Assembly (NCBI RefSeq): GCF_001651035.1
Contig: NZ_LXRG01000110.1
Location: 1 to 64,000 of the forward strand
Direction of reading: 5' to 3'
Length of the DNA: 64,000 nucleotides
Origin: Halomonas sp. ALS9
Lineage (GTDB): Bacteria > Pseudomonadota > Gammaproteobacteria > Pseudomonadales > Halomonadaceae
The translations under genes were made by a program, and so were the position numbers. Positions 25,983-34,600 of this stretch are shown piece by piece (position 1 is the first letter of the stretch; each line of letters starts with the position of its first letter). The notes below the pieces were generated by a model. The model searched no databases. It was not told the DNA's origin and worked only from the letters and a program-made list of their open reading frames with translations.

Positions 25983-26705
25983 ATGACACCAGATATTGAT
26001 GCTATTATTTCAAGCTTATATAAAGATTTTAGGGATCGTTCGCAAGAAGTTAAACGCTATACACAGTTTATACAAGTTATTGCTGATAAAAAAGCTATTG
26101 GATTGTCTCACTTGAGTGAGGGTGAATTGGCCCCTGTTGATGGTTTTACATTAGATAGGGACTTGGTTAAAACTATAAGGGCAAGTGGATATCTGCTTTT
26201 ATACAACCTTGTAGAGTCTACGTTATCAAATGCAATTGATTCTATACATCAAGCAATTGATGTGCATGGTGTTGAATTTAATCAATTAAATAAAAATATG
26301 AAAGAAGTGACTTTAAGTCATTTTAAGAAAGCTATTTCTGGTAAAAAAAGTGACTTTTCCTCTCCCCACCCTATACAGGTTGCAATGTTGAAAATGGGCT
26401 ATGCAAAAGAGAGCCTTTTCTCAGGTAATATTGATTGTAAGGAAATTAGAGAAATAGCTAAAAAATATGGATTTTTAGTACCAGATCCGAAATTGAATGG
26501 TAGGAATGTTGGTGATTATGTTTTGGAAGTTAAGTCTAAACGTAATGATCTTGCTCACGGTTCTATTTCATTTGAAAGGTGCGGCAGAGAGACGGCTCCA
26601 GAGCACCTTATTTTAGTAGCAGATCAAACTATATTATATCTAAGAGCTGTTTTAAGATCAGTTTCTTACTTTATTCGTTATAAGCAATTCTCAGAAATTG
26701 AATGA
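25983..26705 (+). CDS. HEPN-family nuclease-like protein (MAE_28990/MAE_18760 type)
   Basis: 240 residues, mostly helical. The HEPN catalytic signature Rx4H is present as R187-NDLA-H192 (SKRNDLAHGS), with the last long helix after it. The overall pattern (N-terminal FRDRSQEVKRYTQFI, a central helical pair with LYNLVESTLSNAI) fits the MAE_28990-type HEPN proteins known next to DUF262 genes. HEPN proteins with this motif are usually metal-independent RNases used in abortive defence. The ATG at 25983 is 4 nt after the DUF262 stop; an overlapping start at 25950 is possible. Strongly AT-rich like its partner. Confidence 0.8.
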   Translation: MTPDIDAIISSLYKDFRDRSQEVKRYTQFIQVIADKKAIGLSHLSEGELAPVDGFTLDRDLVKTIRASGYLLLYNLVESTLSNAIDSIHQAIDVHGVEFNQLNKNMKEVTLSHFKKAISGKKSDFSSPHPIQVAMLKMGYAKESLFSGNIDCKEIREIAKKYGFLVPDPKLNGRNVGDYVLEVKSKRNDLAHGSISFERCGRETAPEHLILVADQTILYLRAVLRSVSYFIRYKQFSEIE

Positions 26706-26709
26706 TTAA

Positions 26710-27738
26710 TTATAAATTAGTGATGTGTTTTTTGAAGCTCTCACCAATGATTTTGGCTAGTCTTACGGGCACGGCGTTGCCAATCATTATACCAACAGGC
26801 TTTAACAAAATTTGCTCTCCATCAGAGGCAAATTTATAATCCTTAGGGAATGATTGGAGTAAGGCGGCTTCCCTTAAAGTTATCGCTCGATCTTGCTCTG
26901 GGTGACCGAAACGTCCGTTGCCATAACCAAAACACAACGTTGTCATTGTTGGGCTTGGCTTATCCCATTCCATTCGCCCGTAGACTGCAGGATATGACTT
27001 CCCACTTTGTTTTACATGACAAGCAGCTCTGAGCTCTTCAGGCCAATCTCTCCAAGTACCACCCGGTTGGGAATGACGTATTCTTTCCATATTTATTTTT
27101 GATAATTTTGATGTTTTATGCAGAGGGTCATTCGGGCTGACATATCCCGCAAAAATCGGCTCTAAATCACCTATAGTTTCTCTCACAGTAACTAGTTTTG
27201 CGTGAGTGGGTGGCATCAACTCGATGGAGCCTAATTTTGAAGCGAGGAGTACATGCCGACGACGGTTTTGAGGTAATCCATACTCAACACATTTCACTGT
27301 ATCAGCCCAAACATAGTAGCCTTCACTTTTAAGAGAGCTCACAAAGTCGTGATAGATTTTATGCTTGGTTACAGTCGGAACATTTTCCATGGTGACCAGT
27401 TCTGGCTTTGCTTCTTTAATTAAGCGTGCAAAAGAACCTAGTAGAGGCCATTTTTTATCTTTTGTGACATCCTTTCCTTGGTTGTATGTCGAAAATGGTT
27501 GGCATGGCGCACAACCAGCTAATAGGCGGATCGTATCAGGATCTTGATACCAGCTATTGATATGATCACCCGTGAGTTCTCCTACATCCTGCCTAATAAA
27601 TTTCGCATGGTTGTTGTGTTCGTATGCAAATCGACAGCTCTCTTCGATATCGTAACCAGCACGTACAGTAACCCCTGCCTGACGTAAGCCAGCCGTGAGC
27701 CCTCCCGCACCACAGAACAAATCAACCGCTTCAATCAT
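26710..27738 (-). CDS. DNA cytosine-5 methyltransferase
   Basis: 342 residues with all key C5-MTase motifs: I (DLFCGAGGLTAGL, 6-18), IV with catalytic Cys79 (GCAPCQPFS), VI (ENV, 118-120), VIII (QNRRRH, 157-162), IX (REAALLQSFP) and X (IGNAVP). It uses S-adenosylmethionine to make 5-methylcytosine; the target sequence cannot be read from the protein. It converges with the HEPN gene with a 4-nt gap and is not accompanied by a recognisable restriction endonuclease. It may be the self-marking part of the DUF262-HEPN cassette or a solitary phage methylase. Confidence 0.93.
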   Translation of the reverse strand: MIEAVDLFCGAGGLTAGLRQAGVTVRAGYDIEESCRFAYEHNNHAKFIRQDVGELTGDHINSWYQDPDTIRLLAGCAPCQPFSTYNQGKDVTKDKKWPLLGSFARLIKEAKPELVTMENVPTVTKHKIYHDFVSSLKSEGYYVWADTVKCVEYGLPQNRRRHVLLASKLGSIELMPPTHAKLVTVRETIGDLEPIFAGYVSPNDPLHKTSKLSKINMERIRHSQPGGTWRDWPEELRAACHVKQSGKSYPAVYGRMEWDKPSPTMTTLCFGYGNGRFGHPEQDRAITLREAALLQSFPKDYKFASDGEQILLKPVGIMIGNAVPVRLAKIIGESFKKHITNL

Positions 27739-27753
27739 CCAGCACTCCTCTTA

Positions 27754-27860
27754 GCGTGCCGCTATTCTATATGTTTTTTTGCCCGTCATCGAGGAGCAAT
27801 ATTGGAGCTTTTCAACTGTCAGCTATTGCTGCTGTTCATTGCGTGCCGTTATTTAGCATG
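27754..27860. repeat. Short imperfect direct repeats at the methyltransferase/umuC junction
   Basis: A 20-bp stretch at the end of umuC (27841-27860, GCGTGCCGTTATTTAGCATG) has a similar copy at 27754-27773 (GCGTGCCGCTATTCTATATG). The outer copy overlaps no gene. It may mark the edge of the inserted defence cassette. Confidence 0.4.
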
Positions 27861-29129
27861 AGCCACCATCAACTCATCCCAGTTAGTCGTATAGCGCGGG
27901 CTTCGGTTCGCGCAGCGTAGGTGCCAGGGGGCGTTCTTTTCCGGAAGGCCCAGGCGTACCGTTCCTTTGCCCATCTTTTCGTTCAGCGCGTCCATAGTGG
28001 CCATGAGCTTTTGGCTGCGTTGGCGTTGCTCTTCCGTTTGCGGTGTGTCCATCAGGCTGAGCTGTTGGCGGTTTTGGTCGGTCAGGTCGATCAGCATCAC
28101 GCCCGCTTTCTTGTAGCCGTACTTTGGCCGGTAGACCTTGCGCAGCGCTTCCTGGGCGGCGTGGAGGATGTCGCGGGTGTCTTGGCTGGGGCGTTCCATT
28201 TCTACCGCCAGGCTGGGGGAGTACTGGGGCAGGTCGGGCCGGAAACGATCGGTTTTGAGGAAGACCAGCACGGCGCGGGCGAGGCTTTTTTGCTCGCGTA
28301 GCTTTTCAGCGCCCCGTTGGGCGTGTTGGCGAATGGCGCCCTGTAGGTCGTAGAGCTGTGAAGTGGGTCGGCCAAACGATCGGCTGGTCATGATGCGCTG
28401 GCGTGGCTCGTGAACGTCGTTCATCTCCAAGCAACTGATGCCGCGCAATTCCAGCACCGTGCGCTCTATGTTCACCGAGAATTTACGACGTAGGCGCTTG
28501 GCGTCCGCTTCGCGGAGATCCCAGGCGGTGTTGATGCCAAGGATTTGTAGGCGTTCGTTTAGCCTGCGGCCTACGCCCCACACGTCGCCTACCTCGATCT
28601 GCTTTAGCAGGTGCTTGGCTTCGTCACTTTCTGCGTGAAGGATGCACACGCCGGGGTAGCCTGGGTGCTTTTTGGCGATGCGGTTGGCCAGCTTTGCCAG
28701 GGTGTGGGTAGCGGCAACACCGACACAGACAGGAATGCCGGTATAGCGTCGGATCTTCCAATGCAGTGACTTGGCGTGTGCCAGCAGCGCTTCTGGCTCG
28801 AAACCATCCATGCGCACGAACATTTCATCAATGGAGTAAGGCTCTACCCCGGCCGTCTCCTCTTCCAGAATGCCTTGCACCCGGTGAGACATATCACCGT
28901 AAAGCTCGTAGTTGGAGGAGTGGAGAAAAATCTCGCCGCGTTCGACCAGGTGACGCACCTGGTGGGCAGGGGTGCCCATCTCGATACCCAGCGTTTTCAG
29001 CTCTTCCGAACGGGCGATAATGCAGCCGTCATTGTTGGACATAATGCCCACCGGGCGCCCAACCAGCTTGGCATTAAAGACCCGTTCGCAGCTCACGTAG
29101 AAGTTATTGCAGTCCACCAGGCCAATCAT
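27849..29129 (-). CDS. umuC: Y-family DNA polymerase V catalytic subunit, UmuC-like
   Basis: 426 residues. VDCNNFYVSCERVFN (about 4-18), NNDGCIIARSEE and the active-site YSIDEMFV with the SIDE acidic pair are intact. It is an error-prone translesion polymerase. The ATG at 29129 is preferred (GGA 7 nt upstream; family N terminus MxGLVDCNNFY) over a GTG at 29141. It is divergent from the UmuD-like gene, with a LexA box in between, an unusual layout because umuDC is normally one operon. Confidence 0.94.
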   Translation of the reverse strand: MIGLVDCNNFYVSCERVFNAKLVGRPVGIMSNNDGCIIARSEELKTLGIEMGTPAHQVRHLVERGEIFLHSSNYELYGDMSHRVQGILEEETAGVEPYSIDEMFVRMDGFEPEALLAHAKSLHWKIRRYTGIPVCVGVAATHTLAKLANRIAKKHPGYPGVCILHAESDEAKHLLKQIEVGDVWGVGRRLNERLQILGINTAWDLREADAKRLRRKFSVNIERTVLELRGISCLEMNDVHEPRQRIMTSRSFGRPTSQLYDLQGAIRQHAQRGAEKLREQKSLARAVLVFLKTDRFRPDLPQYSPSLAVEMERPSQDTRDILHAAQEALRKVYRPKYGYKKAGVMLIDLTDQNRQQLSLMDTPQTEEQRQRSQKLMATMDALNEKMGKGTVRLGLPEKNAPWHLRCANRSPRYTTNWDELMVAHAK

Positions 29130-29154
29130 ATTGAGATCCACTACTTGTGTAAGA

Positions 29155-29170
29155 CTGTTAATTTATACAG
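29155..29170. promoter_or_regulatory. LexA-binding SOS box
   Basis: CTGTTAATTTATACAG fits the gammaproteobacterial consensus CTGT-N8-ACAG exactly. It sits between divergent umuC and the umuD-like gene, and a TATTAT -10-like hexamer overlaps its right side. Both genes are therefore expected to be damage-inducible. Confidence 0.85.
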
Positions 29171-29244
29171 TATTATCCACCAGGGAAGCGACAGGCAAAC
29201 GCTAATATACGTCGCTTAATGTGGAGCAATCACAGGGCAACAGC

Positions 29245-29595
29245 ATGCGAGTGAATTACTTAGGGCCAGCAGTGGTGGGCGTGGAGCACCCAGCCGTGGC
29301 AGAGATGGACAGGCGTAAATTTCCGCCTAGCTGCTTTCTGGTGGAGATCAGCGAGGATGCACGCCCAGGCGGGCTTTGGATGGAAGGCGATGTGCTGGTG
29401 GTGGATGAGGCGCGTTCGTTTGGCCATGCCGATTTGGTGGTGGCAGAAGTGGAAGGCGAGTACCGGTTATTTAAAGCGCACCGCGTGGGTAGCCGCTGCC
29501 GGTTGCTGCCTACCAGTGGTGGTCAGGGGTGTTTTATCACCGCCAAGCAGTATCGAGGGGTGGTGGTTAGGCAAGCCAGGTGTTGGGCGGTGTAG
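29245..29595 (+). CDS. UmuD-like S24 protein lacking the catalytic serine
   Basis: 116 residues. The second half aligns with the S24 peptidase core of UmuD: MEGDVLVVDEARSFGHADLV, then EGEYRLFKAHRVG with the conserved general-base K77. Where UmuD and LexA have GDSM, this protein reads ARPGGLWMEGD (39-49), so the nucleophile is gone and self-cleavage is not expected. The ATG at 29245 has AGGG 7 nt upstream; a GTG at 29221 is also open. Probably the UmuC partner of this phage. Confidence 0.75.
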   Translation: MRVNYLGPAVVGVEHPAVAEMDRRKFPPSCFLVEISEDARPGGLWMEGDVLVVDEARSFGHADLVVAEVEGEYRLFKAHRVGSRCRLLPTSGGQGCFITAKQYRGVVVRQARCWAV

Positions 29596-29659
29596 GTTAT
29601 TTCTTACAAACAGATGGCAAAATGCTTACATGCATTGCTCAGTTAATTTGGCATAGTAG

Positions 29660-29756
29660 TGTGGTCGCCTAATAGCGCGCGTGGCGGAAACGCTTCGCCA
29701 GAAGATTGCGACAACGGAATACCCCCGGCCATGTGGAGTGGTCGGGGGTTTTGTTT
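29660..29756 (+). ncRNA. Candidate structured small RNA ending in a strong terminator
   Basis: GTCGC (about 29663) can pair with GCGAC (about 29710), enclosing a GGCG-gaaacgct-TCGCC hairpin, and the segment ends at a perfect-looking terminator (CCCCCGGCC ... GGTCGGGGG + TTTTGTTTTT, 29721-29756). It fits a 90-100-nt RNA or a 5' leader of the following secreted-protein gene. No matching known RNA family is recognised and no clear promoter is seen; only the terminator is firm. Confidence 0.4.
29721..29756 (+). terminator. Terminator after the UmuD-like gene
   Basis: Nine-base stem CCCCCGGCC/GGTCGGGGG (one G-T pair) with a 9-nt loop, followed by TTTTGTTTTT. It stands between the UmuD-like and the secreted-protein genes. 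Confidence 0.85.
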
Positions 29757-29772
29757 TTAAAAAGAGGGCATA

Positions 29773-30174
29773 GTGAAGATGAAGAAAATAGCATTAGGCG
29801 CCACATTGGTTTGTTTGTTGTGTACGTCTTTATTGGCGTTTGCGGATGAGTGGTACGAGGGCGGTACCTTAGAAAATGCCAATGGCAATGAATGGCGTGA
29901 AGCCAGTGAAGAAAACAAGGTAGCGTCGGCGGGTGGTCTGCTAAAGGAGATGTATGAGCAAGGGTACCTTGACCCTAGAGTATTTCCAGATGTGAACAGT
30001 GTTGATGATCTTCGACCACATGCGGAGAGCCTCTCTATGTATACAGATGAAGTGATAAATCATGTCGTTGAGGGTGCTGAAAGCCCTGCCCAAGCAGAGA
30101 GACTGTTACGTTATATGTTGGGGCCATTGACTTATGGTGCGGCAAGGATGGGTGAGGCCGCGAGTGAAAAATAA
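29773..30174 (+). CDS. Secreted cargo protein of unknown function
   Basis: 133 residues with a Sec signal peptide (KKIALGATLVCLLCTSLLAFA, split here; cleavage near residue 25) and an acidic, helical mature part without cysteines. GAGGG lies upstream; the GTG at 29773 or the ATG at 29779 may be used. It converges on tail gene D with a 10-nt gap and is the last gene of the cargo island. No domain recognised. Confidence 0.65.
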   Translation: MKMKKIALGATLVCLLCTSLLAFADEWYEGGTLENANGNEWREASEENKVASAGGLLKEMYEQGYLDPRVFPDVNSVDDLRPHAESLSMYTDEVINHVVEGAESPAQAERLLRYMLGPLTYGAARMGEAASEK

Positions 30175-30184
30175 GTGCTGATAC

Positions 30185-31150
30185 TCACCGCGTCTCCATC
30201 CGAATACTGCAGGTATACCCCCGCTCCGTGAAGTTGTGGGTGACTTCATCAATGATCCAAGGCGTGGCGTCGATCTCTGGCTTGTAGCCCTGGGCAGTGA
30301 CCGGGGTTTCGGGGTAGATGTCGGCGCGGCCTTCGGCTAGATCCAGCGTTAATTCTGAATGTTTCCTCTGCAGGCGCTTGAGTTCGGCGCTTGCCTCTTC
30401 AATGGCGTGGGCCTCGGTAGCATAGGTGTGGCGTAGCCGTTTGGTGTTGTCGCTGCTGCCCACCAGTACCTCTTTGCGTTCCGCTTCATCCAGGTCGCTC
30501 CAGTAGGCGAGCACGCCGGTGAACTCTTCACGGTCGGCGATGAGATAGCGGTGGGTGTCGCCTACGCCACGCTTGAGGGTGAGCATGGGGATGGGCGTAC
30601 CGCCTGCGGTCACGCCGCCGTTCATGGGCATAAACAGCAGGTTGCCGTTTTTGGCCATGCATAGGGCGTCATAGCGTTCTGCCAGGCGGTAGAGAAAATG
30701 TAAATCTGATTCGTCGGTTTGGTCGATGTGGTCGATAAAAATGCCTGCCAACGCTGGGGCAATGTTGGGGGCGAGGCCCAGGCGACCGGCGGCGGTGGCG
30801 ACGATGTCTTGCAGGGTTTTCTCGTGGTAGCTTTCACAGCGTTTGGCGGGGTTCTCTTTGCGTAGATCCGCGCTGCGGGCGCGAATGGTGAGCACGTCCG
30901 GCGCGCCTGAATGTTCGACTTCATCCACGGTGAAGCTACCGCGATCCACCAGGGCTTCACCTTCCCAGCCCAGGGCTACGGTCAGGATCTTACCGCGCGG
31001 GGGGATGGCGAGGCGGCCGTCGTGGTCTTCAAGGGTTAGGGTAAGTTCGTCGGTGGTGGTACCGCGCCGGTCGGTGATGGTGAGGCTTTGTAGGCGGCCG
31101 GTGGCGGCCATGCCACCTATGGCGTAGGCGGGGCGTCGGGCGGGAATCAT
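30185..31150 (-). CDS. D: Tail protein D (phage late control protein)
   Basis: 321 residues matching P2 gpD, the baseplate-hub protein homologous to T4 gp27, which joins the tail tube to the spike. Typical features are RLQSLTITDRRG at the start, the strand-rich DELTLTLEDHDG segment, ESDLHFLYRLAERYDA and the C-terminal WIIDEVTHNF. Last gene of the FI-to-D operon. Confidence 0.93.
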   Translation of the reverse strand: MIPARRPAYAIGGMAATGRLQSLTITDRRGTTTDELTLTLEDHDGRLAIPPRGKILTVALGWEGEALVDRGSFTVDEVEHSGAPDVLTIRARSADLRKENPAKRCESYHEKTLQDIVATAAGRLGLAPNIAPALAGIFIDHIDQTDESDLHFLYRLAERYDALCMAKNGNLLFMPMNGGVTAGGTPIPMLTLKRGVGDTHRYLIADREEFTGVLAYWSDLDEAERKEVLVGSSDNTKRLRHTYATEAHAIEEASAELKRLQRKHSELTLDLAEGRADIYPETPVTAQGYKPEIDATPWIIDEVTHNFTERGYTCSIRMETR

Positions 31151-31152
31151 GC

Positions 31153-31602
31153 TTACACCAACCTTGGCACGGCGCGAAGGGCCATGCCTGCCAGCGGGCC
31201 GAGCATGGCCAGCAGGTTGCCGTTGTCGTCTTCTACCCGGTGCATCACCATATCAAAATCAATCTGCTGGGCGGCGCCGTCGCGCATTAGTGCGACCTTG
31301 CGCTCCTTTAGGCTTTCCATGACAAAAAAGCCGTAGTTTTTGCCGGTGCCTTCGATCAATGGCCAGGCGTGGCCTTGGCTGGCCATGTCGCGCAGCTGAT
31401 CCAGGTGGGGCTGGCCACCGGTGAACTGGGGGTGAAGGGTGCCGGTGAGCGTGAAGGTGTCTTCCCCTGGGCCAAGAAACTGCCGGGCGGGCAGCAGGCC
31501 GACCCGGCCTTGGGCTTCCTGCCGCCAGTTGGTTTGGCGCTGTAGTTCTTGATAGGCGGCGGTGTCGAGTGAGAACACGAACATGCCGTAAATCATCATC
31601 AT
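31153..31602 (-). CDS. U: Tail protein U
   Basis: 149 residues matching P2 gpU: GMFVFSLDTAAYQELQRQT, then RVGLLPARQFLGPGEDTFTL and the C-terminal hydrophobic stretch. The protein is required for tail assembly and is located near the tail tip. Three consecutive in-frame ATG codons begin the gene (31594-31602); the exact one is uncertain. 2 nt before D. Confidence 0.92.
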   Translation of the reverse strand: MMMIYGMFVFSLDTAAYQELQRQTNWRQEAQGRVGLLPARQFLGPGEDTFTLTGTLHPQFTGGQPHLDQLRDMASQGHAWPLIEGTGKNYGFFVMESLKERKVALMRDGAAQQIDFDMVMHRVEDDNGNLLAMLGPLAGMALRAVPRLV

Positions 31603-31623
31603 GGTGATAGTCCTCAGTGCTCT

Positions 31624-34600
31624 TTAATCAATGTCGTGGAAGGCGCTGCGGTGCCTTGCCTGGGCGCGGCGTTCGGCATCGCGCAGGGCGCGCTGTACTT
31701 CGGCGTTTACCAGCCTTGCGAGGGCTTGTTCATCCATACCCGGGGCGGCGTGAATCTCGATGTTGATGCCGCCGTAAATCACCAGCCCGCCTTCATTGGG
31801 TTGGCTGGCGTGGCTTTGCAGCGGTGGCCGGGCGTCGATGTGTACGCCGCTGGTGTCGACCTGCAGCGGGTCGAATTGCGGCAGTTCTGGCCACTCGAAT
31901 GCCAGCGCATCCAGTGTGGGCATTTCCGGCAACGTGGGCCGATGGATCTCTAACGCGCCTAGCTCGGGCAACGCGGGCAGTGTTGGCCGCTCGATGTGTA
32001 GGGCATCAAGCGTGGGCGTTTCGGGCTTGGGTACGTGGGGCGTGGCCACCTCGCTATAGAGCGTGGGCATTGCTGGCAACGTGGGGCGCTGGATCTCTAA
32101 GGCGCCCAGTTCGGGGAGCGCGGGCAGTTCGGGTAACGAAGGCAGTTCGGGCCGCTCGATGTGCAGCGCATCCAGCGTGGGTGTTTCGGGCTTGGGTACG
32201 TTAGGCGTGGCCACCTCGCTCACCAGCGTGGGTAGTGGCGGCAGGGTGGGCGTTTGAAACTCTAACGCGAGGGCGGGCGAGGCGACCCCTGCGCCCAGCA
32301 TTAGCCCGGCGGCGGCGCTTCGTAAGCGATCCGTCAGGCTGCGCACTTGCTTAACGGGGCCATCGGCGTCGGCTTCAATGCCGTTGGCCAAGCCTTGGGA
32401 GACGTAGCCACCGATGGTGGCAAACACGCGGCTGGGGGAGTGGATATCCAGCCAGCCACGCACGGTGCTGGTGACGTCGTTGGCGAGGTTGGCGGCGCTT
32501 TCCGTGGCGCGGTTGGCACCGTCGCGAATGCCTTGGCCCAGGCCATAGGCGGTATCCCTGCCAAGCTGGATTGCACGGTTGGCACCGTTGCTGAGTGACT
32601 CCAGTGCGCTACCCATGGCGTCTTGCACCCAGCCTGCGATATTGCCCGCCATGCCCATTACCTGGTCACGAAGCGCGCCGATCATGCTGCCGATGCCGTT
32701 GATCATGCCTTCGACGATATTGACGCCGAAGCCTTCAAACACGCGGCTGGGGGAGTTGATACCCAGCACCCCTTTGAACCAGTCGGCTACGCTGGTGGCG
32801 ATGCTGGTAATGCGTTCGCGCAGGGCGGAGAGTTTTTCGGTTAGCCCGCCGAGCAGGCCGTCAATCACAAAGCCGCCCAGGCTGCGGAAACCTTCGGGCA
32901 CTGAAATGCCCAGCCTATCCAGCGTGGAGACAAACGCGCTGTGCAGCAGCCCAAGCGGTGACCAATCAATCAGCAGCTTGGAAACGCCACCAATGCCATT
33001 GCCAAAGGCGTCGTTGACCGTTGCCCACACGCTATTTGCTGATTGGCGCACCCAGCCCATGGCGCTGCTCATACCGCTGGATAGGCCGCCGATCATCTTG
33101 CTACCCAGCTCGCTAAGTGAGCCGGGCAGCTCAATGCCCAGCAGGCCTAACGCGGATGAGATGCCGCTATAGAGCAAGCCAAGCGGTGACCAGTTGACCA
33201 GCAGGCGGGTAACGCCGCCGATGCCGTCGCCAAAGGCGTCTTTTACCTGCTGCCATAGGCCGAGGAAAAAGCCTTTGATGGGTTCCCAGTATTTGTAAAT
33301 CACCAGGGCGGTGGCGGCGATAGCCAGGATGGCCCAGCCGATGGGGTTGGTGGCCAGGAATACCGCCGTTGCTTTGAGTGCGCCCAACAGGCCCACCGTT
33401 AGCGCTTTGCCCACCGCGAACAGGGCGGCACCGGCGGTTTTTAATACTGGGCCGAGTACGCCTGCCTGAATGCCCAGGGTGGACATGGCGAAGCGGGCGA
33501 ACAGCAGCGGGGAGAGGATGCTGGCGAAGGTCATGGTGACGGCACCGCCGATGGTGGCCAGGGCGATCATGGCCGCCGCGACCTTGGCGATGGTGCCTGC
33601 GAGCTCGGGGTTGGCTTTTATCCAGTCGCCGACCGCGCGGGTAATCGTGGTGATGGTTTGCACCAGGTCCCGCAGGGGGCCGTCGTTGGTGTCGGTGATA
33701 CTGATGCCGACTTCTTCCCAGGCGCTGCGCAGGTTTTTTAAATCGCCGCCAATGTTGTCGGCCATCACTTCGGCCATACGGGCGTTTTCGCCCATGTTGT
33801 CGCCCAGGGCGTTGATGATCTCATCCAGTCGGCCACCGCCCATGGCGTCGACCAGTTCCGCCATGCCGGAGCCCGCTTCCACGCCGAAGATATCCTGCAT
33901 GATGGCTTTGCGTTCGACGTTGCCCAGGTCAGCCGTGGCTTGGCTGATATCACGCAGAATATCGGGCATGGCGCGCATATTGCCGTTGGCGTCTGACACC
34001 TGCAGGCCGATGTTTTCAATCGCGGCCGCGCCCTTGGCTGCTGGGTTGGTGAGCCGGTTCATCATGGCGCGCATGGTGGTACCGGCCTGGCTGCCCTGGA
34101 TGCCGATGTTGCCGAGAATGCCCGACATCGCCGCGGCTTGTTCCATGGTCAGCTTGAGGTCTTCGGCGCCGCCCAGGTACTTCATGGTTTCGCCGAGCAT
34201 TTCCAGGTTAACGTTGGCCCGGCTGGCAGTACCGGAGAGGATATCCCCGACCCGTGCCATGGCGCCTTCCGCCTCCATGTCGACCTTAAACGCACCGGCA
34301 ATATTGGAGGCAATATCCGCCGCGCGGGCTAGTTCGGTATTGTTGGCCAGTGATAACGCGAGCACGTCTTTCATTGAGGCTTGAATGGCCTCGCTGCTCA
34401 TCCCGGCGCGCAATAGAAACTCTTGACCTGCCCCGACTTCGGTAGCGCTGAAGGCGGTGGTTGACCCTAAGTCACGGGATTGCTGGCGTAGCCCTTGGAA
34501 GCGCTCATCGTCAGCGTCGAAGCGGCCCACGGCCTGCAGGGTGCTCATCTGTTCCGCCCAGGCAACGCCTGGCGTTAGCAGCCTGGCGGCGGCGTAACCT

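Noticed and set aside
33470..34384. 304-codon plus-strand open frame inside the tape measure gene
   Set aside because: It is antisense to the strongly supported gene T, has low-complexity composition (Ser, Ala, Met, Pro) typical of a shadow frame in GC-rich DNA, and no convincing start.
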